Source of the DNA: Nocardiopsis sp. CNT312
GTDB lineage: Bacteria > Actinomycetota > Actinomycetes > Streptosporangiales > Streptosporangiaceae
Reading direction: 5' to 3'
Length of the DNA stretch: 64,000 bases
Assembly: GCF_000515115.1 (NCBI RefSeq)
Contig: NZ_AZXF01000010.1
Span: forward strand, 1 to 64,000
The stretch's first letter is position 1, and each line of letters opens with the position of its first letter. A model generated the notes under the pieces. The model was given only the letters and a program-made list of their open reading frames with translations, was not told the DNA's origin and did not search any database. The position numbers and the translations under genes were made by a program. Below are positions 48,343-57,637 of the stretch, one piece after another.

Positions 48343-48778
48343 TAAGGGTCCTTCCCAAGGAGCGGGCTTCGGCCGTCAGCGGGTGCTGTGACGGCCGGCC
48401 CGGTGTTGCGAACCGGCAGGGCCGGGTAGGGCGTGCCCCACGTGGATGTTGGAAACCGACGGCTCGACGGCCCCCCACCCGATCGCGGCGTGCTGAGTAC
48501 AGCCAGACGTCAGGACGGATGGCTTGGTGGTGATGCCCGTCAACCGCGGTACCCGCTCATCCGGGGAGGGGTTGGCTTCGGTGACGTGGGCACAGTCGCG
48601 GGAGATCCGCGGAATCGACACATCGACCACCGCTTCCGGACGGTCGTGGGACCGACGGCCGGAACGAACGTTCACGGAGGCCGCTGTGGCGGATGAACAC
48701 TCGCCCCGCGGGCGGGGCGCCTGGTGCTTCACCTAGCCTAACATCACCGGAGGCCACGGCTATTCCTCAACACAGGTG
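48343..48778 (-). other. 436-base rho leader region
   Basis: No gene is supported. It holds a small hairpin that can end the thr operon at its upstream side, a TAGGCT box at 48735-48740 without a nearby start codon, and a long GC-rich leader before rho. No clear pair of promoter hexamers is visible near rho. Length and position suit autoregulation by Rho-dependent termination, which is inference. Confidence 0.4.
48702..48719 (-). terminator. Short hairpin after thrB
   Basis: Arms CGCCCCG and CGGGGCG with a CGGG loop, 60 bases beyond the thrB stop. Confidence 0.5.
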
Positions 48779-49738
48779 CTACGAATGGGGAGATGGGGTC
48801 CGCACCCCCGCCGGCTCGATCTGCAAGGGGCGTACGTCCCAATCATTACCCGCACTACGGCGGATCAAATCAATGTGCCGCAGGATTTCCGGTGAATCGG
48901 TATCCGCGTGCCCCTCCTTCACCGTGCAGAACACGAGCACCGTGGGTCCGGCGCCAGAGACGACGGCGGGCAGGCCCGCGTCGCGCAACCGGCCGACCAG
49001 GTCCAGGGTCCGGGGCATCGCGGCCTCCCGGTAGGGCTGGTGCAGCCGGTCCTCCGTCGCCGGGTACAGGGCCTCCGGGCGTCCGCACACCGCCGCCGTC
49101 AGGAGGGCGGCGCGTCCGGCACCGAAGGCCGCGTCGGCATGGGGGACCGTGTCCGGGATCAGCCCCCGCGCGCGTTCGGTGGACAGGCGCCAGCCGGGAA
49201 CGCACAGCACCGGCAGGATCCTCGGATCCGGGGCGAGGGAGAGGGCCCCCCACCCTTCGGAGTCCCGGTAGGCGACGGTGTAGCCGCCGTACACGCAGGG
49301 TGCCACGTTGTCCGGGTGGCCCTCGACGTCCGCGGCGATCCGGTAGATCCAGTCCCGGTCCGGACCGCCGTCGGGCCCGGTCCGCCCCAGCAGGGCGGCG
49401 GCCGCCGCCACACCGCCGACGATCGCCGAGGAGGACGATCCGAGGCCACGGGCGTGCGGCACGCCGTTCTCACACGACAAGTCGAGGCCGGGCGGCCGCT
49501 CCCCGGCGCGTTCGAACGCCTCGCGCAGGGCGCGCACGACGAGGTGGCGCCCGTCGAGGGGCACCTCCCCAGCGCCCTGCCCGCCGACCTCAACACGGAC
49601 CCGGCCGTCGTCGCGCACGGCGACGTCGAACCGGTTGTACAGCCCTACCGCGAGCCCGAGGGCGTCATAGCCCGGGCCGAGGTTGGCGCTGGTCGCGGGT
49701 GCCCGGACGGACACCCGCGAGGGGCGCTGTGGGGTCAT
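48779..49738 (-). CDS. thrB: Homoserine kinase
   Basis: 319-residue GHMP kinase phosphorylating homoserine. Motif 1 is VRAPATSANLGPGYDALGLA (core PATSANLGPG), the ATP loop is ARGLGSSSSAIVGGV and motif 3 is AVVSGAGPTVLVF. The ATG at 49738 gives the standard N-terminus, with GGAAG upstream. Last gene of hom-thrC-thrB. Confidence 0.95.
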   Translation of the reverse strand: MTPQRPSRVSVRAPATSANLGPGYDALGLAVGLYNRFDVAVRDDGRVRVEVGGQGAGEVPLDGRHLVVRALREAFERAGERPPGLDLSCENGVPHARGLGSSSSAIVGGVAAAAALLGRTGPDGGPDRDWIYRIAADVEGHPDNVAPCVYGGYTVAYRDSEGWGALSLAPDPRILPVLCVPGWRLSTERARGLIPDTVPHADAAFGAGRAALLTAAVCGRPEALYPATEDRLHQPYREAAMPRTLDLVGRLRDAGLPAVVSGAGPTVLVFCTVKEGHADTDSPEILRHIDLIRRSAGNDWDVRPLQIEPAGVRTPSPHS

Positions 49739-49763
49739 GGCGCTCTTCCTAGTCCAACGGGGG

Positions 49764-50828
49764 TCAGGCCAGGTCCAGGGCCTGGGCCGCGGCGCGGGCG
49801 TCGACCGGGACCGTGGTGGCCGCGGCGGCCCCGGCCAGGGCCCAGTCCGGGTCCTTGAGTCCGTTGCCGGTGACGGTGCAGACCACACGGCTGCCGCGCT
49901 CCACGAGTCCGGCCTCGGCGGCCTGGAGGAGACCGGCGACGCTGGCGGCGGAGGCGAGTTCGACGAACACGCCCTCCTCCGCGGCCAGGAGCCGGTAGGC
50001 GGCCATGATCTGGCGGTCGGTCACCTTGTCGATGAGGCCGCCGGAGTCGTCCCTGGCCTGCTCGGCGAACTTCCAGGAGGCCGGGTTCCCGATGCGGATG
50101 GCCGTGGCGATCGTGCTCGGCCCGGTGACGGGGGCACCGTCGACGATCGGCGCCGCGCCGCTGGCCTGGAAGCCGAACATGCGCGGGGAACGGGTGGAGA
50201 TCCCGTCTTTGGCGTACTCGGTGTAGCCCATCCAGTAGGCGGTGATGTTGCCCGCGTTGCCCACCGGGACGCAGTGGATGTCGGGGGCGTCGCCGAGGGC
50301 GTCCACGATCTCGAAGGCCGCGGTCTTCTGCCCCTGGAGGCGGTACGGGTTGACCGAGTTCACCAGGGCGACCGGGTAGTCGACGCTGAGCTTGCGGGCG
50401 AGTTCGAGGCAGTCGTCGAAGTTGCCGTCCACCTGGAGCAGGCGGGCGCCGTGCACCAGTGCCTGGGCGAGCTTGCCCATGGCGATCTTGCCCTGGGGCA
50501 CCAGCACCGCGCAGGCCATGCCCGCGCGGATGGCGTAGGCGGCGGCGCTGGCGCTGGTGTTGCCGGTGGAGGCGCAGATGACGGCCTTGGCACCGTCCTC
50601 GGCCGCCTTGGTGATGGCCATGGTCATCCCCCGGTCCTTGAAGGAGCCCGTGGGGTTGAGCCCCTCGACCTTGAGGAAGACCTCGCAGCCCGTCAGCTCG
50701 GACACGCGCGTGGCCGGGAGCAGGGGGGTCCCCCCCTCCTGGAGGGTGACGACCGGGGTGTTCTCGTTGACGGGGAGGCGGTCGCGGTACTCCTCGACGA
50801 CCCCTCGCCACGCCCGTGCCATGCTCAC
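49764..50828 (-). CDS. thrC: Threonine synthase
   Basis: 354-residue PLP enzyme making threonine from phosphohomoserine. The PLP lysine is in [11 protein letters not shown], with [15 protein letters not shown] binding the phosphate and [13 protein letters not shown] later. The GTG at 50828 lies seven bases after AAAAGGA; the ATG two codons on is an alternative. Confidence 0.95.
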   Translation of the reverse strand: MSMARAWRGVVEEYRDRLPVNENTPVVTLQEGGTPLLPATRVSELTGCEVFLKVEGLNPTGSFKDRGMTMAITKAAEDGAKAVICASTGNTSASAAAYAIRAGMACAVLVPQGKIAMGKLAQALVHGARLLQVDGNFDDCLELARKLSVDYPVALVNSVNPYRLQGQKTAAFEIVDALGDAPDIHCVPVGNAGNITAYWMGYTEYAKDGISTRSPRMFGFQASGAAPIVDGAPVTGPSTIATAIRIGNPASWKFAEQARDDSGGLIDKVTDRQIMAAYRLLAAEEGVFVELASAASVAGLLQAAEAGLVERGSRVVCTVTGNGLKDPDWALAGAAAATTVPVDARAAAQALDLA

Positions 50829-50977
50829 GAGTGTGTCCTTTTCGGGTGAATGCGATTTCGCTTGACGCGCGGATGGGCGGGCGGTCGACCGCCCCACCTG
50901 GTGCGAGTCTAGGGCCCCGGCCGGGGTCGGCCGTATCACGGGCCCGCGGTCGGGGTGCGGCGACCGTCCGGGGCGGG

Positions 50978-52264
50978 TCAGTCGGCGAAGGTCTCCACGC
51001 GCATGACGCTGGCGACCTCGCGGACCAGCTCGTGCTCGCGCAGCCGTTCGACCGTGCTGCTCAGCGCGGCGTCCGGCGCCGGATGGCTGACCAGCACGAG
51101 CTGGGCGTCCTCGCCGCTGCCCTCCTGGCGCACGTTCTTGATGGACACCCCGTGGTCGGCGAAGACCTCGGCCACCTTCGAGAGCACGCCGGGCCGGTCG
51201 GCCACGTCCAGAGCGACATGGTAGCTGGTGATGGTGTGACCCATGTCATGCACCGGCAGACCGGTGTCGTGCGCCCCCTCGGCCACGAAGGTGCCCGCGA
51301 GGCGGTTGCGCGCCACGGCGACCACGTCGCCCAGGACCGCGCTGGCGGTGGGGGTGCCCCCGGCGCCAGCTCCGTAGAACATCAGCCGCCCGGCCGACTC
51401 GGCCTCCACGAAGACCGCGTTGTAGGCCTCCTTGACCCCGGCCAGCGGGTGTTCGACCGGCAGCATCACCGGGTGGACGCGCACCCCCACCGAGGCCCCG
51501 TCCTGCGAACGCTGGCAGATCGCCAGGAGCTTGACCACACAGCCCATGTCGCGCGCGCTGGCGATGTCGGCCGCCGACACCGAGGTGATCCCCTCGCGGT
51601 GCACGTCGGCCGCGGTGACGCGCTGCGTGTGGAACGCCAGCCGGGCCAGGATCGCCGCCTTCGCGGCGGCGTCGAAGCCCTCCACATCGGCGGTGGGGTC
51701 GGCCTCCGCGTACCCCAGCGCCTGGGCCTCCTCCAGGGACTCGGTGAACCCCGAGCCCAGGGAGTCCATACGGTCCAAGACGTAGTTGGTCGTGCCGTTG
51801 ACGATGCCCAGCACCCGGTTGACGCGGTCGCCCGCCAGCGAGTCGCGCAGCGGACGCAGCAGCGGGATCGTCCCCGCCACGGAGGCCTCGTAGTACAGGT
51901 CCACCCCGGCCTCGCGGGCCGCGGCGTGCAGCGTCTGGCCGTCCTCCGCCAGCAGCGCCTTGTTCGCGGTCACCACGGACTTGCCGGCCTTGATCGCGGC
52001 GAGGATGAGCGAGCGGGCCGGTTCGATCCCGCCGATCACCTCCACCACGACGTCGATGTCGGGCCGGGTCACCAGGGACATGGCGTCGGTGGTCAGCAGC
52101 GCCGGATCGACACCGCGGTCCCGTTCCATGCGCCGCACGGCGATCCCGCCGATCTCGATCGGCGTGCCCAGCCGCGCGGCCAGCTCATCAGACTGCTCCT
52201 CGATCAGGCGGACGGCCTCCGCACCCACCACGCCGCATCCGAGCAGCGCCACCTTCATCGCCAT
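50978..52264 (-). CDS. hom: Homoserine dehydrogenase with ACT domain
   Basis: 428-residue reduction of aspartate semialdehyde to homoserine. The Rossmann start is [26 protein letters not shown] and the lysine-containing [20 protein letters not shown] region form the active site. The C-terminal ACT domain (about 350-428, [19 protein letters not shown]) suggests feedback by threonine. First gene of the thr run after lysA. Confidence 0.95.
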   Translation of the reverse strand: MAMKVALLGCGVVGAEAVRLIEEQSDELAARLGTPIEIGGIAVRRMERDRGVDPALLTTDAMSLVTRPDIDVVVEVIGGIEPARSLILAAIKAGKSVVTANKALLAEDGQTLHAAAREAGVDLYYEASVAGTIPLLRPLRDSLAGDRVNRVLGIVNGTTNYVLDRMDSLGSGFTESLEEAQALGYAEADPTADVEGFDAAAKAAILARLAFHTQRVTAADVHREGITSVSAADIASARDMGCVVKLLAICQRSQDGASVGVRVHPVMLPVEHPLAGVKEAYNAVFVEAESAGRLMFYGAGAGGTPTASAVLGDVVAVARNRLAGTFVAEGAHDTGLPVHDMGHTITSYHVALDVADRPGVLSKVAEVFADHGVSIKNVRQEGSGEDAQLVLVSHPAPDAALSSTVERLREHELVREVASVMRVETFAD

Positions 52265-52328
52265 TGGGGCCCGACTCCAGTTCTCTCGTCTCCTACCACC
52301 ACACGGTGCGCCTGTGCCCAGCGCCGGT

Positions 52329-53714
52329 TCAGCCTACGTCCAGACGCAGGAGGTCCTCCTCCGTCTCCCTGCGGACGATGGTCCTCGCCCGCCCCTCCCG
52401 GACCGCCACCATGGCGGGGCGGGGCAGGTGGTTGTAGTTGCTCGCCATGGAGTAGCAGTAGGCGCCGGTGGCGGCGACCGCCACCAGGTCGCCCGGCCTC
52501 AGGTCGGCCGGCAGGTAGAGGTCGTGCACGATGATGTCACCGCTCTCGCAGTGCTTGCCGACCAGGCGGGAGAGCATCGGCTCGGCACCGCTCTCCCGGG
52601 AGACCATCTGGCTGGTGTACTCGGACCCATAGAGCGCGGTGCGGATGTTGTCGCTCATGCCGCCGTCGACGCTCACATAGGTGCGGATGCCCTCGACGTC
52701 CTTGACCGTACCCACCTCGTAGAGGGTGATCCCGGCCGGACCGGCGATGGCGCGCCCGGGTTCGACGGCGATGCGGGGCATGGGCAGACCGCCCTCCTCG
52801 CACTCGCGGCGCACGATGGCGGTGAGGCTCTCGGCGATGCTCTTGGTGTCCAGCGGGTCGTCCCCGGAGGTGTAGGCGATGCCCAGGCCGCCACCGAGGT
52901 CGAGTTCGTCGAGGGTGACCCCCAGCTCCTGGTGGATCCCACTGAGGAAGCGGGCCACCCGGCGGGCGGCGACCTCGAAGCCGGAGGTGTCGAAGATCTG
53001 CGAGCCGATGTGCGAGTGCAGGCCGACCAGCTCCAGATGGGGCGCGTCGAGCACCGCGCGGACGGCTCCGCCGGCGGCACCCGTGCTCAGCGCGAAGCCG
53101 AACTTCTGGTCATCGTGCGCGGTGGCGACGAACTCGTGGGTATGGGCCTCCACCCCGGTGGTGACCCGGATGAGCACCCTGGGACGGCGGTCGAGCCCGG
53201 CCGCTACGGCCTCCAGCCGCTCGATCTCGTCGAAGGAGTCGATGATGATCCGCCCGACACCGGCCTCGACCGCGCGGTGCAGCTCCCGCTCGGACTTGTT
53301 GTTGCCGTGCATGCCGATGCGCTCCACCGGGACGCCCGCCGCCAGGGCGACCGCGAGCTCGCCGCCGGAGCACACGTCGAGCTTGAGCCCTTCCTCGACC
53401 ACCCAGCGGGCGACGGCCTTGTTCAGCAGTGCCTTGCCCGCGTAGTAGACGTCGGCGTCGGCAAAGGCCTGGCTGAAGTCACGGGCGCGCCTGCGGAAGT
53501 CCTCCTCGTCCATGACGAAGAGCGGCGTCCCGTGGGCGGCGGCGAGTTCGCGCACACCGATACCGCCGACGCTGACCTCACCGCCGTCGCGGCGCGCGGT
53601 GGCGGGCCACACCCGCGGGTCGAGGGCGTTGAGGTCCTCGGGGGGCATCGGCGGGTTGTCCTCGGGCAGGATCTCCGCGTGGCGGGATCCGGCGGGGTGG
53701 GCGTAGCGGCTCAT
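52329..53714 (-). CDS. lysA: Diaminopimelate decarboxylase
   Basis: 461-residue PLP enzyme making lysine. The PLP lysine is in VYYAGKALLNKAV, the phosphate-binding region has LDLGGGLGIAY and EPGRAIAGPAGI, and the dimer cysteine region is GKHCESGD. The start at 53714 matches the actinobacterial N-terminus MSRYAHPAGSRHA. It precedes hom, as usual in actinobacteria. Confidence 0.96.
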   Translation of the reverse strand: MSRYAHPAGSRHAEILPEDNPPMPPEDLNALDPRVWPATARRDGGEVSVGGIGVRELAAAHGTPLFVMDEEDFRRRARDFSQAFADADVYYAGKALLNKAVARWVVEEGLKLDVCSGGELAVALAAGVPVERIGMHGNNKSERELHRAVEAGVGRIIIDSFDEIERLEAVAAGLDRRPRVLIRVTTGVEAHTHEFVATAHDDQKFGFALSTGAAGGAVRAVLDAPHLELVGLHSHIGSQIFDTSGFEVAARRVARFLSGIHQELGVTLDELDLGGGLGIAYTSGDDPLDTKSIAESLTAIVRRECEEGGLPMPRIAVEPGRAIAGPAGITLYEVGTVKDVEGIRTYVSVDGGMSDNIRTALYGSEYTSQMVSRESGAEPMLSRLVGKHCESGDIIVHDLYLPADLRPGDLVAVAATGAYCYSMASNYNHLPRPAMVAVREGRARTIVRRETEEDLLRLDVG

Positions 53715-53815
53715 GGCGGACTTTCGACTGGGATACGGCTTGTACTGGGGCTGGCCTGCCCGTCACCGCTGTGGCGCGGGGGTCGGCACCGCCCGTGCGC
53801 GGGCGGCCCGGATGT

Positions 53816-54898
53816 CTACAGCCTCGTGGGTGCCGACACGCCGAGCAGGAAGAGCCCGGTGCGGAGGGTCCCGGCGACGGCGGCTGGCAGCGCCGGGTCC
53901 GGGGCGTCCTCCGCCGGGTCGGTTCCGGCTGCGGGACAGGACCACCACTCATCGTAGGCACGGGCCAGTGCTTCCAGGTATCTGACCAGGATATGGGGTT
54001 CCTCTCGGCGCGCGGCGGCGTCCACCGCGCTGGTCCCGTCGAACAGCAGCCCCCGCACCGCGGCGGCGTGCCCGGCGCAGGCGCTGCGGGCGGGCGCCCC
54101 CTCCGCCCTCCAGCGGACCCGGCTCACCGCGTGCGCGTGGACCCTGCGCAGCAGGAAGGCGGGGTTGTCGTCGGTCAGCCGCACCCACGCGCCGGGGTGC
54201 TCAGCGGAGGGCAGCACGGGCAGGCCGTTGCCGGTGGTCTCGGTCTCCCTGGGGCGTTCGGGGACCGAGCGGCAGAACGCGATCCGGGCGGCGGCCTCCC
54301 CGATCGTCCCGAGCACGCGCGTGGCGGGGGTGGGCGGCTCCACGGCCGCGCCGTCGAGGTAGGGGTCGCGCCAGAGGACCTCGGCGTCCCCGGGACCGGG
54401 CGGCGGGGCCGGTCCGTCCACGGCCGCGGTGAGCCGCAGCCGGGCGTCCGCCCTGGCCAGGCGGCGCGCCTGGGCCACCGGTCCGGCCTCGTGCAGGGGG
54501 GAGAGCGGCCACCGGCCCGCCCCGTCCCAGGGGCGTCCGGTGAGGAAGCGGGGACCGTCGGCGGCGGCGGCGAGCAGCGCGGCGCGCTGCTCGGCGGTGA
54601 ACACGGCGCTGACGAACCCGCGCGCGTCAGCGACGGCCGCCACCGAGTCGACCCGGCCTTCCTCACGCATCGCGCCCAGGCGGGCCGCGATCCGCTCCGC
54701 CGCCCTCATGCCGGGTTCCGGCCCGCGGCCGCGTTCCCCCGCCAGGTGGGCCAGCCTCGGCGGCAGCGCGCTCGCCGCGTCGGCTCCGTCGGCGGCACCG
54801 GTGCCGCGCGGCCACACCAGGGGGATGTCGCCGGGTTCCAGGGAGAGCGCCTCGGCGGCGGCCCGGCGCACCAGGGATTCGAGCAGCCAGGGGGTCAC
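53816..54898 (-). CDS. ArgRS paralogue without a catalytic domain (N-domain plus DALR anticodon-binding domain)
   Basis: 360 residues. The first about 100 resemble the N-terminal tRNA-binding domain of arginyl-tRNA synthetase (AAERIAARLGAMREE...VADARGFVSAVFT). The last about 130 are a clear ArgRS anticodon-binding DALR domain (DNPAFLLRRVHAHAV, EPHILVRYLEALARAYDEWW, ending LLGVSAPTRL). The Rossmann core with HIGH and KMSK motifs is absent; the middle shows no known fold. It cannot charge tRNA. The GTG overlaps the receiver stop codon by four bases (GTGA). Confidence 0.85.
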   Translation of the reverse strand: MTPWLLESLVRRAAAEALSLEPGDIPLVWPRGTGAADGADAASALPPRLAHLAGERGRGPEPGMRAAERIAARLGAMREEGRVDSVAAVADARGFVSAVFTAEQRAALLAAAADGPRFLTGRPWDGAGRWPLSPLHEAGPVAQARRLARADARLRLTAAVDGPAPPPGPGDAEVLWRDPYLDGAAVEPPTPATRVLGTIGEAAARIAFCRSVPERPRETETTGNGLPVLPSAEHPGAWVRLTDDNPAFLLRRVHAHAVSRVRWRAEGAPARSACAGHAAAVRGLLFDGTSAVDAAARREEPHILVRYLEALARAYDEWWSCPAAGTDPAEDAPDPALPAAVAGTLRTGLFLLGVSAPTRL

Positions 54899-55287
54899 GG
54901 CGCTTCCCCGCCTCCGCCGACGAGGTCGCGGATGAGGTCGACCAGGGCGTCGGGGTCGAAGGGCTTGGTGACGTAGGCGTCGACGCCGAGATGCTCGCCC
55001 CGCAGCCGGTCGTCCTCCTGTGCCCGGGCCGTCACCAGGACGATGCGGCAGTCGCGCCGGGCCCGGTCCGCGCGCAGGCGCTCGACCGCGGTCCAGCCGT
55101 CGACGCGCGGCATCATGACGTCGAGGGTGACGATGTGGGGGTCGATGTACCCGACCCGGTCGAGGCAGTCCTGCCCATCGACCGCGGTGAAGACCTCGAA
55201 CCCCTCCAATTCGAGGTTGAGGCGGATGAGTTCCCGGATCACCTCGTCGTCCTCGACGACGAGAACCCGTACGGGTAGGGCGTTCAC
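54895..55287 (-). CDS. Single-domain response regulator (receiver only)
   Basis: 130 residues, just one receiver domain: acidic pair VVEDDE, phospho-acceptor aspartate in VTLDVMMPRVDGW, the threonine in LVTARAQ and lysine in VTKPFD. There is no output domain and no kinase gene next to it. The GTG at 55287 is set by a TAGTGT box seven bases upstream; the longer frame runs through the tRNA gene. It is translationally coupled to the ArgRS-like gene. Confidence 0.9.
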   Translation of the reverse strand: MNALPVRVLVVEDDEVIRELIRLNLELEGFEVFTAVDGQDCLDRVGYIDPHIVTLDVMMPRVDGWTAVERLRADRARRDCRIVLVTARAQEDDRLRGEHLGVDAYVTKPFDPDALVDLIRDLVGGGGEAP

Positions 55288-55294
55288 GGACGCG

Positions 55295-55300
55295 ACACTA
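55295..55300 (-). promoter_or_regulatory. -10 box (TAGTGT), leaderless receiver gene
   Basis: TAGTGT ends seven bases before the GTG at 55287. Confidence 0.5.
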
Positions 55301-55412
55301 TCCCCGTGGGGCGACGGTGCACCAGCGGGAGACGGCGATCCGCGGCCCGGAGCGCCGTTTTCCCGTTGGACGAAGCGCGCGGGGCCCCTGCTAGAGTTGT
55401 TCTCGCGAACGG

Positions 55413-55484
55413 GCCCCCTTAGCTCAGGGGATAGAGCAACGGCCTCCGGAGCCGTGTGCGCAGGTTCGAATCCTGCAGGGGGCA
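55413..55484 (+). tRNA. tRNA-Arg (anticodon CCG)
   Basis: 72 bases. Acceptor arms GCCCCCT and AGGGGGC plus A; D-arm AGCTC...GAGC; anticodon arm ACGGC-CTCCGGA-GCCGT, giving anticodon CCG for the CGG codon; T-arm GCAGG-TTCGAAT-CCTGC. CCA is not encoded. It is divergent from the receiver gene, and a TTCG-loop terminator follows. Confidence 0.95.
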
Positions 55485-55527
55485 CTCCACACGGACCAGC
55501 ACCACAGCAGTGCTGACCAAGCGATAT

Positions 55528-55545
55528 GGCGCCCTTCGGGGCGCC
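55528..55545 (+). terminator. Terminator of tRNA-Arg
   Basis: GGCGCCC-TTCG-GGGCGCC followed by TTT, a classic stable-loop intrinsic terminator 44 bases after the tRNA. Confidence 0.8.
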
Positions 55546-55642
55546 TTTCGTGTGTCGGGTCGCATGACCTTCCCTCGTGTCTCCCGAGCTTGCGCGGTCA
55601 GGCTGTGGTCAGGGCGCAGAAGACACAAAGGGTGGAAACCAC

Positions 55643-56479
55643 ATGGAACTGGTGCACTCCGGCAAGGTCCGGGACGTCTATGCCGACGGCGACGACCTCA
55701 TCCTGGTCGCCTCGGACCGGGTCAGCGTCTACGACGTCGTCCTACCCACCCCCGTCCCGGACAAGGGCAAGGTCCTCACCCAGCTCTCCTTGTGGTGGTT
55801 CGACCAGCTCAGCGACATCATCCCCCACCACGTCGTCTCCGCCACCGACGTCCCCGCCGAGTGGGCCGGACGCGCCGTGCGCTGCCGCAGGCTCACCATG
55901 CTCCCGGTGGAGTGGATCGCCCGCGGCTATCTCGCCGGCCTGGGCCTGAAGGAGTACCAGAAGCAGGGCACCGTCTCCGGCGTCCCCCTGCCCCCGGGCC
56001 TGGTGGAGGCCTCCAAACTCCCCGAGCCGATCTTCACACCCACCACCAAGGCCACCGAGGGACACGACGAGTTCATCACCTTCGACGACGTCGTCGAGGA
56101 GATCGGCCGTGAGACCGCCGACCGGCTGCGCGAGACCACCCTGGAGATCTACACGCGGGGTGCCCAGATCGCTGCCGAACGCGGCATCGTCATCGCCGAC
56201 ACCAAGCTGGAGTTCGGCCGAGCCGCCGACGGCACGCTCATGCTCGCCGACGAGGTGCTGACATCGGACTCCTCCCGGTTCTGGCCCGCCGCCGACTGGG
56301 AGCCCGGACGGCCCCAGCACGCCTTCGACAAGCAGTTCGTCCGCGACTGGTCCAGCAGCGTCCCCGGCTGGGACCGCACACCCCCCGGCCCGGAGATCCC
56401 CGACGAGGTCGTCCAGATCACCCGCGCCCGCTACATCGAGGCCTACGAGCGCATCACCGGCCAGACCTTCCGACCCTGA
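55643..56479 (+). CDS. purC: SAICAR synthetase
   Basis: 278-residue purine-pathway ligase joining aspartate to CAIR. Blocks: GKVRDVYADGDDLILVASDRVS (core GKVRDVY), the ATP site region LPVEWIARGYLAGLGLKEY, IADTKLEFG, LADEVLTSDSSRFWP and DKQFVRDW. The ATG at 55643 has GGGTGG upstream. It stands alone between a tRNA terminator and its own terminator. Confidence 0.96.
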   Translation: MELVHSGKVRDVYADGDDLILVASDRVSVYDVVLPTPVPDKGKVLTQLSLWWFDQLSDIIPHHVVSATDVPAEWAGRAVRCRRLTMLPVEWIARGYLAGLGLKEYQKQGTVSGVPLPPGLVEASKLPEPIFTPTTKATEGHDEFITFDDVVEEIGRETADRLRETTLEIYTRGAQIAAERGIVIADTKLEFGRAADGTLMLADEVLTSDSSRFWPAADWEPGRPQHAFDKQFVRDWSSSVPGWDRTPPGPEIPDEVVQITRARYIEAYERITGQTFRP

Positions 56480-56484
56480 CCCGG

Positions 56485-56508
56485 GCCCGCTCCCCGCGGG
56501 GAGCGGGC
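56485..56508. terminator. Bidirectional terminator, purC/DUF6924
   Basis: GCCCGCTCCCCG joined to its 12-base complement, right after the purC stop and before the convergent gene. Confidence 0.75.
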
Positions 56509-56512
56509 GGCT

Positions 56513-57556
56513 TCACAGAACGTCGCGCCCGGGTTCGTGCTCCACATCCCAGTACTGGATGAATCCCTCACCGCAGTCGAATTCATAGAAGTCCATGTTG
56601 GCGGCGGAGAGGTTGTTCTCAATCGCCTGGATCGCGCCCGGCGCGGCGCGGAAGGACTTTCCGGGCTGTTCGCACAGGTCCACCACCAGCAGCGGATGCC
56701 GGGGGTCGCGCATGGTCAGCTCATCCGCGACCATCAGGAACGAGTGGGACTCACAGGGTGTCAGGGCCATGAGCTGTTCAAAGGTCAGACCGCTGTGGCT
56801 GGTGTCGTCCACTGTGTCAACGTAGGCCTGGGGCGCGTCCGGGTCGTCCTCGGGCGGTTCAGCACCCTCGTCGAAGACGGGAAATCGCACAGCCTCGATG
56901 ACCGTGTTCCATACCTCGTCGTCACCGTGATGAGTACGTACGACCAGCGGGTTCTCGCTCACGGGGAGCCGAGACGGACGTCCTGTGCAGGGGCGATAGC
57001 GGGGAGGGGCGGACAGCAGGTCCAATTCGGCGCCGAACACCTGGTCGGGCTCCCGGGGCGGTGCGGCCCTGTCGGCACCCAGCACTACCGTCCCGGAGGA
57101 GAGCACCAGGTAGAGCATCGCCGCCTGTCGGGTTCCGATCCGCATCACACTCTCGCAGGGGAGGAAAGGTTCCTCTCGTGACTCGTTGCCCTCGGGAAAG
57201 GGCATGAAGGCGAGGAGGGGGCGGTGCACGGGATCGTCCATCGTGCGGCCGTCGGCCAGCAGCACCAGTTCCGGGCGCCAGGGGCCGGCCTGTTCCCATG
57301 CCGAGGCGATCTCGGCGATGGTGGCGTCCCGCCAGGCGGGATCGTCGACCAGGAACAAGATCCTGTCCTCCCGCGTGTGGGCGATCCCGTCGTCCCCACC
57401 CTGGGGGGACGGATACACACCGGGCAGGTCGATCAGGTGCGCAAGGGTGTTCCGCCACGCGTCCTGATCGTCGAAGGCCGTGCGCACCACCAGGAGGCCC
57501 GGGAGTGCCTCCTCGCTCGTGCCAGGGAAGGGAGGGGGCAGCGGGGGACGTCGCAT
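56513..57556 (-). CDS. Tandem DUF6924-like protein
   Basis: 347 residues that read as two copies of one unit. The C-terminal copy (about 205-345) matches my memory of DUF6924: LVVRTHHGDDEVWNTVIEA, LTFEQLMAL, HSFLMVADELTMRDP, HPLLVVDLCEQPGKSFR and ENNLSAANMDFYEF. The N-terminal copy (about 22-180) starts the same way (LLVVRTAFDDQDAWRNTLAHL) and keeps ILFLVDD and LVLLADGRTMDDP, but is diverged. The ATG at 57556 has GAGGTG six bases upstream. Function unknown. Its start lies 81 bases from the CRISPR array. Confidence 0.75.
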   Translation of the reverse strand: MRRPPLPPPFPGTSEEALPGLLVVRTAFDDQDAWRNTLAHLIDLPGVYPSPQGGDDGIAHTREDRILFLVDDPAWRDATIAEIASAWEQAGPWRPELVLLADGRTMDDPVHRPLLAFMPFPEGNESREEPFLPCESVMRIGTRQAAMLYLVLSSGTVVLGADRAAPPREPDQVFGAELDLLSAPPRYRPCTGRPSRLPVSENPLVVRTHHGDDEVWNTVIEAVRFPVFDEGAEPPEDDPDAPQAYVDTVDDTSHSGLTFEQLMALTPCESHSFLMVADELTMRDPRHPLLVVDLCEQPGKSFRAAPGAIQAIENNLSAANMDFYEFDCGEGFIQYWDVEHEPGRDVL

Positions 57557-57637
57557 GGGAGGCACCTCGTACGTGGAGGGGCGGGACTGTCCACATGGAT
57601 ATCAGGAGCCCGCGACAAAGCCATCGATTCCGGTCAT

